DNA from: Phycisphaeraceae bacterium
GTDB lineage: Bacteria; Planctomycetota; Phycisphaerae; Phycisphaerales; UBA1924
Reading direction: 5' to 3'
NCBI GenBank assembly: GCA_019636615.1
Contig: JAHBXF010000001.1
Span: 1,798,001 to 1,862,000, forward strand
Length of the DNA: 64,000 bases
Of the stretch, positions 35,347-44,471 are shown piece after piece; position 1 is the stretch's first letter; each line of letters begins with the position of its first letter. The position numbers and the translations under genes were made by a program. The notes beneath the pieces were generated by a model. The model saw only the letters and a program-made list of their open reading frames with translations, had not been told where the DNA came from and made no database searches.

Positions 35347-36900
35347 GTGGCAGAAACCCACTTCGACGTGATCGTGATCGGCGGCGGACCAGCCGGGTAT
35401 GTTGGCGCCATCCGTGCCGCGCAGCTCGGGTACAAGGTGGCGTGCATCGAGCGGGCCAAACTCGGCGGGGTCTGCCTGAACTGGGGCTGCATCCCCAGCA
35501 AGAGCCTTCTTGCAAACGCCGAACTCGTGGAAAAGATGCGGGCCGCCGAAGACCAGAAGTTCTGGGGGCTCAAGATCAGCGGCAGTGTGGAGTTAGACTG
35601 GGACCGCATCATCGGCCGCAGCCGCGAGGTCGCCGCCAAACTCAACGGCGGCATCGCCTTCCTCTTCAAGAAGAACAAGATCACGCACATCGTGGGCAAC
35701 GCCAAGATCACCCGCGCCGAGAAGGCCGGCGCCGGGGCCAAGGTCACGGTTGATGTCCAGGAGTGCGCAGTCAAGGAAGAACTCACCAGCGCGCCCGCCA
35801 CGCCCGGCAAAACGGTGCAGACGCTGACGGCCAGCCATGTCATCGTGGCCACCGGCAGCGTGGCCCGCGACCTGCCCTTCGCCAAGTTCGACGGCGACCG
35901 CATCTGGGGCGCGCGCGAGGCCATGCACAACAAGGAACGCCCGAAGAAACTCATCGTCGTCGGCGCCGGCGCCATCGGCATGGAGTTCGCCTATTTCTAC
36001 CACTCCATGGGCACCGAGGTCACCATCATCGAGATGATGGACCGCATCCTCCCCGTCGAAGACAAAGACGTCTCCGACGCCATGGGCAAACTCTACACCA
36101 AGCACGGCATGAAGATCATGACTTCCACCACCACGACGGCGGTCGAGAAGACCGCCACGGGCGTGAAGGTCACCGTCGCCCCCTTCGCCAACGGCAAGGC
36201 CGACGACTCGAAGAAGCAGACGCTCGAGGCGGACCGCATCCTCCTGGCCGTCGGCGTCGTTGGCCGCACAGACGGCCTGTGCGACGCCGCGCTGGGCCTC
36301 AAGACCGACAAGGGCCACATCGTGACCGATTACCAGCCCGGCAAGACCCGCGCCGAGGCCATCGACTACAAGACCAACCTGCCCGGCGTCTACGCCGTGG
36401 GCGATGTCATCGGCCCGCCGTGGCTCGCGCACGTCGCCAGCGAAGAGGCGATCATCTGCGTCGAACGCATCGCGTGGCGCGACAAGAAGTACAACCACGA
36501 GCCATACCCCATCGACTACAACGTCATCCCCGGGTGCACCTACTGCATCCCGCAGGTGGCCAGCGTCGGCTACACCGAGCAGAAACTCATCGCCGACGGC
36601 AAGGTCAAGGGCAAAGACTACGAGGTGGGCACCTACAAACTCCAGGCGCACGGCAAGGCCATCGCCGCCGCGCACACCGACGGCTTCGTGAAGATCATCC
36701 GCGGCCTGCCGCGCGGCGAGATCCTCGGCGCCCACATCATGGGCGACCAGGCCACCGAACTCATCGCAGAACTCACCCTCGCCCGCCGACTCGAGGCCAC
36801 CACCGAGGAACTCATCTGCACCGTGCACGCGCACCCCACCATGCACGAGGCCGTGCGCGAAGCGGCGCTGGCGGCTGAGGGCAAACTCATCCACGGATGA
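35347..36900 (+). CDS. lpdA: Dihydrolipoyl dehydrogenase
   Basis: A protein of 517 residues (family about 470), starting at a GTG 7 bases after CAGGAGA. Motifs: the FAD site VIVIGGGPAGYVGAIRAAQ, the redox-active disulfide GGVCLNWGCIPSKSLL, the NAD site IVVGAGAIGMEFAYF, the second FAD motif YAVGDVIGPPWLAHVASEEA and the catalytic His-Glu region HAHPTMHEAV. It reoxidises lipoamide in the pyruvate and 2-oxoacid dehydrogenase complexes and in the glycine cleavage system. The extra length lies mainly in Lys-rich insertions at about residues 120-160 and in the NAD domain. No E1 or E2 gene is adjacent. A strong terminator follows. Confidence 0.95.
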   Translation: MAETHFDVIVIGGGPAGYVGAIRAAQLGYKVACIERAKLGGVCLNWGCIPSKSLLANAELVEKMRAAEDQKFWGLKISGSVELDWDRIIGRSREVAAKLNGGIAFLFKKNKITHIVGNAKITRAEKAGAGAKVTVDVQECAVKEELTSAPATPGKTVQTLTASHVIVATGSVARDLPFAKFDGDRIWGAREAMHNKERPKKLIVVGAGAIGMEFAYFYHSMGTEVTIIEMMDRILPVEDKDVSDAMGKLYTKHGMKIMTSTTTTAVEKTATGVKVTVAPFANGKADDSKKQTLEADRILLAVGVVGRTDGLCDAALGLKTDKGHIVTDYQPGKTRAEAIDYKTNLPGVYAVGDVIGPPWLAHVASEEAIICVERIAWRDKKYNHEPYPIDYNVIPGCTYCIPQVASVGYTEQKLIADGKVKGKDYEVGTYKLQAHGKAIAAAHTDGFVKIIRGLPRGEILGAHIMGDQATELIAELTLARRLEATTEELICTVHAHPTMHEAVREAALAAEGKLIHG

Positions 36901-36933
36901 TGAAAGCCGGGCATGCTCGCACGCATCAACCCG

Positions 36934-36961
36934 GGCGGGGCCACCGCGGCCCCGCCTTTTT
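36934..36961 (+). terminator. Rho-independent terminator of lpdA
   Basis: A perfect 9-bp stem GGCGGGGCC (36934-36942) with 36948-36956, a 5-base loop, then TTTTT. It stands 33 bases after the stop codon. Confidence 0.9.
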
Positions 36962-37031
36962 CATGCGCGGATCATGCCCGCCACGCGGTCTTGCGCACGG
37001 CAAAGACGCTCACGGTCACTTGGTGGCTGCC

Positions 37032-37895
37032 TCACCGACCGATGCGCAGCGTGACAGCCTCGATCGAGACGCCGTTGCCAAGACAGATCTGCGCGTACGC
37101 GGCGTACTTGCCCTCGTCGTGCGAGAAATCATCGAGGTCGAGGTCATCGATGTAAGGATCGTCCTCGTCGGTCAGGTCGATGCAGGAGGCTAACTGCAAC
37201 TGCGCTTCAGGCGTGCGGGGCAGTTGGTCGATCGGGCCGGAGACCACGAGCACGAGCATCCTGTCTGGAGAGGGCAGGCACGAAGACTCGAGCCCGACAC
37301 GCAGCACCTCGTCACGGCCCACGCTCTGCAACGAGCGGTCGTCGGACCACTGGTGAATCACCGTTTGGGTGCAGCGGCAGTTTGTGCTTTCGTCGAGCGA
37401 TACAGCCATCACCAGCGAGGCTTCTCTCACTACCGGCAAGTCAAAGGGCGCGTGGTCGCCCACCGCGGTGTGCACCACCGGCGGCCGGGTATCGGCCGTC
37501 AACGCCGGCTGTTGAGAATCCTGTGGCTTGAGGCCCTCGAGGGCTACGGCACCATGATCGACAGGCGCGGGCACAAGCAACTGTGACACCAGACGCGTGC
37601 CGACGGCGGCAAGCCCGATGCACGCCGCGACAGGCAGCGCCCACCACCAGCCGATCCCCGCCATGGGTCTCGCGCCGCTCGCCCCGGCCGCCACCAGGTG
37701 GTCCGAGTGCTTCTCGGGAGCACTCCCCGCAAGCCGCAGGGCGGGCGGGCATGACGTGTCTGCGGCGTCATGCAACTGGGCCGGCCACACAAAGGGCGAG
37801 CAGGGCGACTGGGCCTGGGCATCGTGCGATTCAGCCTCCAGGGCTTCGGCCTCAAGCGCCATCTTGACAAGGTTTTCGAGTTCGCCGGGTCGCAT
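37032..37895 (-). CDS. Single-span membrane protein, probable anti-sigma partner
   Basis: A protein of 287 residues. A cytoplasmic N-terminus (MRPGELENLVKMALEAEALE) leads to one TM segment at about 83-106 (WWWALPVAACIGLAAVGTRL). The C-terminal half lies outside the membrane, has Cys pairs (NCRCTQ), and carries a very acidic stretch (DLTDEDDPYIDDLDLDDF). The gene lies 71 bases downstream of the sigma factor gene on the same strand, the usual place for an anti-sigma factor. No classical zinc-binding anti-sigma motif (HxxxCxxC) is visible, so that role rests on context and topology alone. Confidence 0.55.
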   Translation of the reverse strand: MRPGELENLVKMALEAEALEAESHDAQAQSPCSPFVWPAQLHDAADTSCPPALRLAGSAPEKHSDHLVAAGASGARPMAGIGWWWALPVAACIGLAAVGTRLVSQLLVPAPVDHGAVALEGLKPQDSQQPALTADTRPPVVHTAVGDHAPFDLPVVREASLVMAVSLDESTNCRCTQTVIHQWSDDRSLQSVGRDEVLRVGLESSCLPSPDRMLVLVVSGPIDQLPRTPEAQLQLASCIDLTDEDDPYIDDLDLDDFSHDEGKYAAYAQICLGNGVSIEAVTLRIGR

Positions 37896-37966
37896 GTGTT
37901 GTCCCAGTTCGGGTTGCCTTCTGCCCCTGACCCACGCTCGGGTGGCCGCGTGCCCCCCCGGCAGGG

Positions 37967-38608
37967 TTATTCCCCGCCTCTTCCGCCGCGCTCGCCTTCT
38001 TTTGTGCGATGCCCCTTCTGAGCCAGGAATCGACGGAGTTTTTCCAGCGCGGCCTGTTTCCGGGCGTTGAGCGTGCTGACGGCCACGTTCATCTGGCGGG
38101 CCAGTTCCCGGTCTGAGGCACCCTGTGCCGAGGCCCGCACCAGCCCGCGTTCATCCGCGGTGAGCACGCCCCCATCAGCGCCCTCTTGAAGGCACGAACG
38201 CACATCTTCGAGCAGTTCCGCCAGCGTGGCCTCGTTCTCCGGGTCGGGCGCGCTGTCTACCAGGCCGGCCATGGCGCTCTCGCCATACTCCCCTCGCGAG
38301 GCCGAACGCAGGTGTTGAAGCCAGATCTTGTACCCCACGGCGTAGACAAACGTCGTCATGGCGCTCTTCGCGGGGTCATAGCGGCCCAGTTGCAGCGATT
38401 GCCACACGCCCAGCCAGGTGCGCTGGCTGAGGTCGTCGGCCAGGTCGCGTCGGCCGTTCAAACGCTCGAGAAACTGCCGATACAGCCCGCCCGAAAGCCT
38501 GCGATGGATCGCCTCGAAGGCCGTGCGATCGCCTGCGCCCGCGGCCTTGGCAAGATCCGCCAACGTCTCGTGCTCACGGCGCGGCGGGTTGACCGGAGTG
38601 GCCGACAT
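37967..38608 (-). CDS. ECF-type RNA polymerase sigma factor
   Basis: A protein of 213 residues. The ATG at 38608 follows GAGAAG. Region 2 is recognisable (FLERLNGRRDLADDLSQRTWLGVWQSL, with KSAMTTFVYAVGYKIWLQHLRS resembling the 2.3-2.4 helix). Region 4 has the helix-turn-helix GASDRELARQMNVAVSTLNARKQAALEKLRRFL. It should direct transcription of a small regulon, probably including itself. The putative membrane-bound regulator follows. The C-terminus is very rich in Gly/Arg/Glu (KEGERGGRGGE). Confidence 0.9.
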   Translation of the reverse strand: MSATPVNPPRREHETLADLAKAAGAGDRTAFEAIHRRLSGGLYRQFLERLNGRRDLADDLSQRTWLGVWQSLQLGRYDPAKSAMTTFVYAVGYKIWLQHLRSASRGEYGESAMAGLVDSAPDPENEATLAELLEDVRSCLQEGADGGVLTADERGLVRASAQGASDRELARQMNVAVSTLNARKQAALEKLRRFLAQKGHRTKEGERGGRGGE

Positions 38609-38823
38609 TCTTCTCGTTGACTGTACGGCCACTGGCGTCACACAACCCTTCTCCCTGTCTTCCTCGGGCCCCGCTTGGCCATAGTCGAACCTGCCCACCC
38701 GAGACTCTTCGCCCCGCGAGCGGCACTGTTCGGCATTCCCGCACAACACGGCAGATTCTCGGGCCTGGAGCAGCAGATTTTCGGCTCGCACGCCGATCGC
38801 CGCGGTGACAGCGGCCCGGGTGT

Positions 38824-39600
38824 TTACAGGTTGCGCCGGGCTCGCGTGCAGATGCGACGCGTCTGCGGCAGGTCGCTCTCGCGCAGCCACCGCCCGCACA
38901 CGGTCTGCACCCACTCGGGCCGGCTCTTGCCCGCGTCGTTGAGCCAGTTGCCCACAGAGTCCTGCACATACTTGCTCGCATCGGCCCGCAGCGGTTCGAG
39001 CAGCGAGAGGGCCCGCTGAGGCTCTGCCTTCAAGGTATCAATGTGGCAGCACCACACCCCGCGCGGGCGGGTGGCTTCGCTGGCAAACCGGCGGATGTTG
39101 GCCGAGTCATGCACGGTCCACGCCCCGAGCAGCCCGATGGCGGTATCGATCTCGGCCGCGATGCGCGGCCTCAGCGCCAGCCACGCCCATTCACGCACGC
39201 CGCTGTTGGGGTCGTCCGCCAGGGGCTTCATCGCCGCCAGCACACCTCTGAGCCCCGTGCGCGTTCCGGCGGCGATGGCGTAGGCGCACCACCCCCGCAC
39301 AATGTCGCTCGGGTGGCCCGCAAGGTCGCGGATGATCCCTTCTCCGCGGGCCCCGAGCAGTGCTTCGCCCGCCACGCGCATCCGCTGTGTGATGCCGATG
39401 CCCGGCGCGAGGCTCTCGCGCACGGCTCGGGCGGTGGGTGCATCCACGGCGTGCATGAGCAGGCGCAGATCCATCGCGAGCATCTCGGTGAGGTTCACCG
39501 TTTCAATCTCGCCGCGGTTGAGCCTCGCGAGGACATCGGGGGGCACCTCGGCCACGCGTCGCGCGCCGGTTCGGCGGGGTGGTTGCTGCGGAGTGGGCAT
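38824..39600 (-). CDS. DNA alkylation repair (AlkD-like) HEAT-repeat protein
   Basis: A protein of 258 residues made of HEAT-like helical repeats, with DIVRGWCAYAIAA, SGVREWAWLALRP, ANIRRFASEATRPRGVW and SKYVQDSVGNWLNDAGK. The last, a VQDSVGNWLND-type motif, matches the conserved core of AlkD-like alkylpurine DNA glycosylases; Trp and Asp of the DNA-binding groove appear in it. AlkD excises N3- and N7-alkylated purines. It ends near RRICTRARRNL. It follows nadB by 12 bases on the same strand, so the two are probably one unit with no obvious functional link. Confidence 0.75.
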   Translation of the reverse strand: MPTPQQPPRRTGARRVAEVPPDVLARLNRGEIETVNLTEMLAMDLRLLMHAVDAPTARAVRESLAPGIGITQRMRVAGEALLGARGEGIIRDLAGHPSDIVRGWCAYAIAAGTRTGLRGVLAAMKPLADDPNSGVREWAWLALRPRIAAEIDTAIGLLGAWTVHDSANIRRFASEATRPRGVWCCHIDTLKAEPQRALSLLEPLRADASKYVQDSVGNWLNDAGKSRPEWVQTVCGRWLRESDLPQTRRICTRARRNL

Positions 39601-39612
39601 GGAAGATCGCTC

Positions 39613-41295
39613 TCAGGCCCGTACCGGTTCAAGCACGGGCCGCGCCTCGGTTCGTCGCCAGCGATCGTGCACCGCGAAGGCATCGCGCTGCTGGGGTGCG
39701 TCCGATCGGTAGTGACACCCGCGAGATTCTTCACGCCACAGCGCACTGCGTGCCGTGAGGGCGGCGGCGAGCAGAAGATTCTGTGTCTCCCACCCCGCGG
39801 GGTCGTCGAAGATCTTGTCCAGCGTGTACTTGGCCCAGAAGTCGATCATGTCGATCATGCCGCCGAGTTTCGCCCCGGTTCGCTCGATGCCCACGTTGCG
39901 CCACATGGCCGAGCGAAGGCTGGTGCGGACGTCGATCAGATCGAGTTCGCCCCGCTCGCTGGGGCGGATGTCGCTCACAATGGGCACCGGCGCAGGGCGT
40001 GCCGAGCCGCCCCACCCAGCGGGCCTGCCGCCGTTGCCCCCGGTCGATTTCATCTCTGCGCACACCCGCCCGCACGCCTCGCCCAGCACCAGGGCTTCGA
40101 GCAGCGAGTTGCTCGCCAGCCGGTTGGCGCCGTGCAGCCCGGTGCAGGCAACCTCGCCCGCCGCGTACAGCCCCGGCACGTCGGTCCGCCCGTGCAGGTC
40201 CGTTCTCACCCCGCCCACCATGTAGTGCGCCGCGGGGTGAACAGGAATCAGATCGCCCGCGGGGTCGAGTTCAAACCGGCGCAGCAGCGCGGCGATGCTC
40301 GGGAACCGGCGGTCAAAGTCGGCGATGTGCCTGCAATCGAGCCACACGTGCTGCCCACCCTGCTTGGCGATGGCGCGAACGATGGCGTGGCTCACGATGT
40401 CGCGCGGGGCCAGTTCCGCCTGGGGGTGAACGTCGGTCATGAAGCGGTGCCCCGAGGCATCGAGCAGGTGTGCCCCCGCCCCGCGCACCGCCTCGCTGAT
40501 GAGCGAACGGCTCGCGCCCGCCAGGTACAGCGTGGTGGGGTGGAACTGCACAAAGGCCATGTCCGCCACGCTCGCCCCGGCGCGGTACGCCATCGACACC
40601 CCGTCGGCGGTTGCCAGCGAGGGGTTGGTTGTCTCTCGGAAGAGCACGCCCCCTCCGCCGCTGGCCAGGATCGTCGCCTTGGCCCAGATCATCTGCAGCC
40701 CATACTTCGGGTGGTGCGTGATCGCCCCCATCACGGGCGATCCGGGCTCGCCGGTGGGGGTGATGAGGTCGAGCGCAAAGCACCGCTCAAAGAGTCGCAC
40801 ACCGCCCACGCCTCTGGCCTTGTCGAGCAGGCACCGCTGCAGTTCCTGGCCTGTCGAGTCTCCCAGCGCGTGGATGATCCTGTCCGCGCTGTGCCCGCCT
40901 TCTCGCCCGAGCATCAGCCGGCCATCGGGCCCTCGGTCGGCCCCCATGCCCCACGCCAGCAACTCTTCCACACGGCGCTGCCCCACGATCACCACGTGCT
41001 CCACCGCATCGTGGTCGCACAGCCCCGCGCCGGCCGCCAGCGTGTCCGCCACGTGCGAGGCGGCGGTATCGGTCACCGCCGTCACCGCCGCGATGCCCCC
41101 TTGCGCCCACGCCGTGTTCGTGTTCTTCAGATCACCCTTGGCCAGCACGATGCAGTCCCCGTGCTCGGCCGCGGCGATCGCGGCGCGCAGCCCGCCAGCC
41201 CCGCCACCGATCACCAAGGTGTCGGTAAATATCTGCGGCAGGAGTGATGAACGGAACGGGATCAGATACCGGCGCTCGTCGAAGAGACCTTCCAT
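39613..41295 (-). CDS. nadB: L-aspartate oxidase
   Basis: A protein of 560 residues (E. coli 540). The FAD motif LVIGGGAGGLRAAIAAA, the family motif NTNTAWAQGGIAAV, the substrate-site HRFMTDVHPQAELAPRD, YMVGGVRTDLHGRTDVPGLY and AGEVACTGLHGANRLASNSL are intact. It oxidises L-aspartate to iminoaspartate in de novo NAD synthesis. I chose the ATG at 41295, the first giving normal length. The nadA and nadC genes are not in this window. It overlaps nothing and is divergent from the Ycf46-like gene (130-base gap). Confidence 0.95.
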   Translation of the reverse strand: MEGLFDERRYLIPFRSSLLPQIFTDTLVIGGGAGGLRAAIAAAEHGDCIVLAKGDLKNTNTAWAQGGIAAVTAVTDTAASHVADTLAAGAGLCDHDAVEHVVIVGQRRVEELLAWGMGADRGPDGRLMLGREGGHSADRIIHALGDSTGQELQRCLLDKARGVGGVRLFERCFALDLITPTGEPGSPVMGAITHHPKYGLQMIWAKATILASGGGGVLFRETTNPSLATADGVSMAYRAGASVADMAFVQFHPTTLYLAGASRSLISEAVRGAGAHLLDASGHRFMTDVHPQAELAPRDIVSHAIVRAIAKQGGQHVWLDCRHIADFDRRFPSIAALLRRFELDPAGDLIPVHPAAHYMVGGVRTDLHGRTDVPGLYAAGEVACTGLHGANRLASNSLLEALVLGEACGRVCAEMKSTGGNGGRPAGWGGSARPAPVPIVSDIRPSERGELDLIDVRTSLRSAMWRNVGIERTGAKLGGMIDMIDFWAKYTLDKIFDDPAGWETQNLLLAAALTARSALWREESRGCHYRSDAPQQRDAFAVHDRWRRTEARPVLEPVRA

Positions 41296-41425
41296 GTGCG
41301 GTGAGCGTATGGGCCGCCCGAACGGGCCGCCGGTGGGGGTGCCCTGTGTTCCTGTGCTCCACCACACCCGGTCGCTTAAACTCGACGCGGCACCCGGTTC
41401 AACCTTGGCAGGACGGGAGATCAGC

Positions 41426-42949
41426 ATGACCCCAGCACGCTTGCGGCAGTTGTTCCAGAACGGGCACAACGCGGTCCGAGTCATTACCTACGAAGAGCCC
41501 GAAGCCTGCGAGGCCATCATCGATGCTTCCACCGGGTTTGGCCTCTCGCCATGCGTCTGGTCCGCCGTCACCGGGCTGCGGTGGTCCCTCACCACCGACT
41601 CACCCCCGATCCCCGAAACCACCAACGCCGGCGCGGCCCTGCGGTACCTCGTGCAGAGCCTCGACCGCCCGACCCTGTGCATTTTCATGGACCTGGCCGA
41701 CCACCTCGAAGACAAACTCGTGCTGCGCGCCCTGCGCGAACTCATCGAGTGCCTGCGGACCATCAACGCCCCCAACGCCCGCTCGCTCCCCCCCGGCGCG
41801 GGCTCGCGCCTGGTCATGATCGACCATCGCTCCGACGTGCCCGGCGTGGTCGACTTTCTCTCTCACCGGCACGACCCCCTCCCGCCGGACGAAGACGAAA
41901 TCGAACGCATCGCGCGCCGGACGCTGCGCAACATCAACACCGTCCGCCCCATCGACGTTGACAGCATGAACAAACGCTCATTCCGTACGGTCATCGCCAA
42001 CCTGCGCGGGCTCACCCGCCGCCAGGTGGCGCAGGTCGTCGCGGAGGCCGTTTCCGACGACCGCTTCTGCGAAAAGGACATCGAGTTCATCATCCTCGCC
42101 AAGCGACGCCTCGTGCAATCCGCCGGCATCCTTGAGTTCGTCGATGCCCCCGCCTCGCTCAACGACATCGGCGGCATGGTCCGTGTCAAACGCTGGCTCG
42201 CGATGCGCGCCGAGGCCTTCAACGGCGGCGAGGTGGCCGCGGGGCTTCCATCGCCGCGCGGCGTCCTCCTGCTGGGCGTGCAGGGCGCGGGCAAGAGCCT
42301 CGCCGCCAAAGCCTGCGCCGCCGCGCTGCGCCGCCCCCTCGTTCGGCTCGATCCCGGCTGCCTCTTCGACAAGTACATCGGCGAGAGCGAGCGCAAACTC
42401 CGCGAGGCGCTGCGCCAGGCCGAGATGCTCAGCCCCGTCATCCTCTGGATCGACGAGATCGAAAAGGGCTTCGCCTCCGCCGCCAGCCACAGCAACGACG
42501 GCGGCCTGTCGCGCCGCATGCTGGGCACCCTTCTCACGTGGATGCAGGAGCACGCGGCGCCCGTCTTTCTCGTCGCCACGGCCAACGACATCGAATCGCT
42601 CCCGCCCGAGATGCTCCGCAAGGGCCGATTCGACGAGATCTTTTTCGTCGATCTGCCTTCCGAAGAAGTGCGGCGGGTCATTTTCGGCATCCACCTGCGA
42701 CGACGGCGACAGAGTCTTCCCGAAGAAGACATCGCACGCTGCGCCGGCGCAGCGGAGGGCTATTCGGGCGCCGAGATCGAGCAGGCCATCATCGCCGCGA
42801 TGTTCCAGGCGGGCAGCGAATCACGCCCGATGAACGCTCAGGACATCATCGAGGCGCTGCGCGCCTCGCCGCCCCTCTCCGTCACCATGCGAGAGAAAGT
42901 CCACGCGCTGCGTCAGTGGGCCGTGGGCCGCTGCATGCCCGCGGATTGA
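41426..42949 (+). CDS. Ycf46-like AAA ATPase
   Basis: A protein of 507 residues. The first 250 residues resemble the Ycf46 N-terminal domain (AVRVITYEEPEACEAI, TLCIFMDLADHL, then FLSHRHDPLPPDEDEIE). The AAA domain (about 255-480) has Walker A GVQGAGKSLAAKACA, Walker B ILWIDEIEKGF, sensor FLVATANDIESLPPEMLRKG and the Arg finger region RFDEIFFVD. Its biological role in bacteria is not settled; in cyanobacteria the family has been linked to CO2 use in photosynthesis. It is convergent with the Mrp gene, 50 bases apart. Confidence 0.85.
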   Translation: MTPARLRQLFQNGHNAVRVITYEEPEACEAIIDASTGFGLSPCVWSAVTGLRWSLTTDSPPIPETTNAGAALRYLVQSLDRPTLCIFMDLADHLEDKLVLRALRELIECLRTINAPNARSLPPGAGSRLVMIDHRSDVPGVVDFLSHRHDPLPPDEDEIERIARRTLRNINTVRPIDVDSMNKRSFRTVIANLRGLTRRQVAQVVAEAVSDDRFCEKDIEFIILAKRRLVQSAGILEFVDAPASLNDIGGMVRVKRWLAMRAEAFNGGEVAAGLPSPRGVLLLGVQGAGKSLAAKACAAALRRPLVRLDPGCLFDKYIGESERKLREALRQAEMLSPVILWIDEIEKGFASAASHSNDGGLSRRMLGTLLTWMQEHAAPVFLVATANDIESLPPEMLRKGRFDEIFFVDLPSEEVRRVIFGIHLRRRRQSLPEEDIARCAGAAEGYSGAEIEQAIIAAMFQAGSESRPMNAQDIIEALRASPPLSVTMREKVHALRQWAVGRCMPAD

Positions 42950-42999
42950 GCACGAAGCGACCCGGTGAGCGCCCCAGGCCCCGGAAGAGCGCCCGTGCC

Positions 43000-44250
43000 T
43001 TACGAGATGGTCAGCGATGGGCCGCTCGATCCCTGACGCATCTCCGCCAGCGACACCTGCCCCCGCAGCGCACGCACGATCTCTTCGAGCGATTCGCGCA
43101 GCCGAACCCCCGCGGGGTCTTTCCCGGTGAAGTTCGCCGTGGGGTCGCCGTTGTCGCTGTTGGTCCGCAGCGACATCGTGATGGGGATCGCCCCCAGATA
43201 CGGCAATCCCAGACGCTGGGCCATCTGCTCGGCCCCGCCGCGGCCGAAGATGTCGTACACCTTCCCGTCATCACCCACGAAGTAACTCATGTTCTCGATC
43301 ACGCCCAGCACCTCGACGCCCAGTTGCTGGAACATCCTCGCCGCGCGCACCGCATCGTCCTGCGCCACGCGCTGGGGCGTGCACACCACCACCGCCCCGG
43401 TCAACCGCAGCGTCTGCGCCATCGTCAACGAGATGTCGCCCGTGCCCGGCGGCAGATCGATGATGAGATAGTCGAGCGTGCCCCAGTTGGTCTGTTCCGT
43501 CAGTTGCTTGAACGCGCCGTGCGCCATCGGCCCGCGCCAGATCAGCGGCTGCTCGGGCGAGACCAGTTTGCCCATCGTCATCGTCTTGATGCCGTGCGTG
43601 TAGAAGGGCTCGAGCATTCCTTCTCGCGCCACCGCATCCAGCCCGCTCAGCCCGAGCATCGTCGGCATCGAAGGCCCATAGATGTCCCCGTCGAGCAGTC
43701 CCACCGCGTGCCCTTCTCTCGCCAGTCCTACCGCGATGTTCAGCGCCGCCGTGCTCTTGCCCACGCCCCCCTTGCCCGCGCCCACCGCGAGTATGCGCGA
43801 CACGCCCGGCAGCGGCTGTGACTTCGTCTGCGCGGCGGGCGCCTTGCCGGCAAGCCCCGAGATCGGTCTGTGCCCATCGCCGCCCGCCGGAGTCTGCGCC
43901 GCCGACGCAGGCTGCGACGCGGGTGTCGCCGTTTTAACTTCCGCCGCGGGGGTTGATCCAAGCCGGGCGGTGTGCACCGCCACGCCGTCGGCGCGCACAA
44001 ACTCAACGATCAACGACACGAGCGATGTTCCCGCGGCCTCGACGCGCTGGCGTATGGCACGATGCGCCGCCCCGGCCAGCACTTCCATCTCGGCCCGGTC
44101 GCGGCACGACTCGGCTCGCACCTTGATGCTCGCAAACCCGTCGCACCAAGTCACCCACAGCAGATCTTCTGCCTGGGCAAGCCCAACCCCTCTGGCAGGG
44201 GACTGGACGGGGATCAAGGCCTCTCGGATGGTGTCTTTGGTCACGTTCAT
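43000..44250 (-). CDS. Mrp/ApbC-family P-loop ATPase lacking the CxxC
   Basis: A protein of about 416 residues; the ATG is at 44250 and a TTG two codons earlier is possible. The N-terminal DUF59-like domain (about 1-90) precedes a Pro/Ala linker and the ATPase with the deviant Walker A GKGGVGKSTAALN, LLDGDIYGPSMPTMLG and IIDLPPGTGDISLTMAQ. Most iron-sulfur-carrier members have CxxC near ENMSYF; here it reads ENMSYFVGDDGKVYDIFG, with no Cys. It may act as a carrier without its own cluster, or have another role. It belongs to the Fe-S biogenesis ATPases by fold. Confidence 0.88.
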   Translation of the reverse strand: MNVTKDTIREALIPVQSPARGVGLAQAEDLLWVTWCDGFASIKVRAESCRDRAEMEVLAGAAHRAIRQRVEAAGTSLVSLIVEFVRADGVAVHTARLGSTPAAEVKTATPASQPASAAQTPAGGDGHRPISGLAGKAPAAQTKSQPLPGVSRILAVGAGKGGVGKSTAALNIAVGLAREGHAVGLLDGDIYGPSMPTMLGLSGLDAVAREGMLEPFYTHGIKTMTMGKLVSPEQPLIWRGPMAHGAFKQLTEQTNWGTLDYLIIDLPPGTGDISLTMAQTLRLTGAVVVCTPQRVAQDDAVRAARMFQQLGVEVLGVIENMSYFVGDDGKVYDIFGRGGAEQMAQRLGLPYLGAIPITMSLRTNSDNGDPTANFTGKDPAGVRLRESLEEIVRALRGQVSLAEMRQGSSGPSLTIS

Positions 44251-44471
44251 GGGCAATCAGTCCGTTCGGGTGCTGCTGGCGCTGCGTCTCTCTCCCCACG
44301 CGAGGGGTTGTGTCGAAGAAGGGTATGAAACGTCTGTGCCGCGTGCTCGGGAGGAGATGGCGGCTGGTTCGCCCTCCCGCCGAGCATGAGAGGCAATACA
44401 CGCCCCCTGGCGCCGTTCAGCACCGGCAGATACGCCAAGGTTCATTCACTCAGTACCGGAGACAGTCAGCC

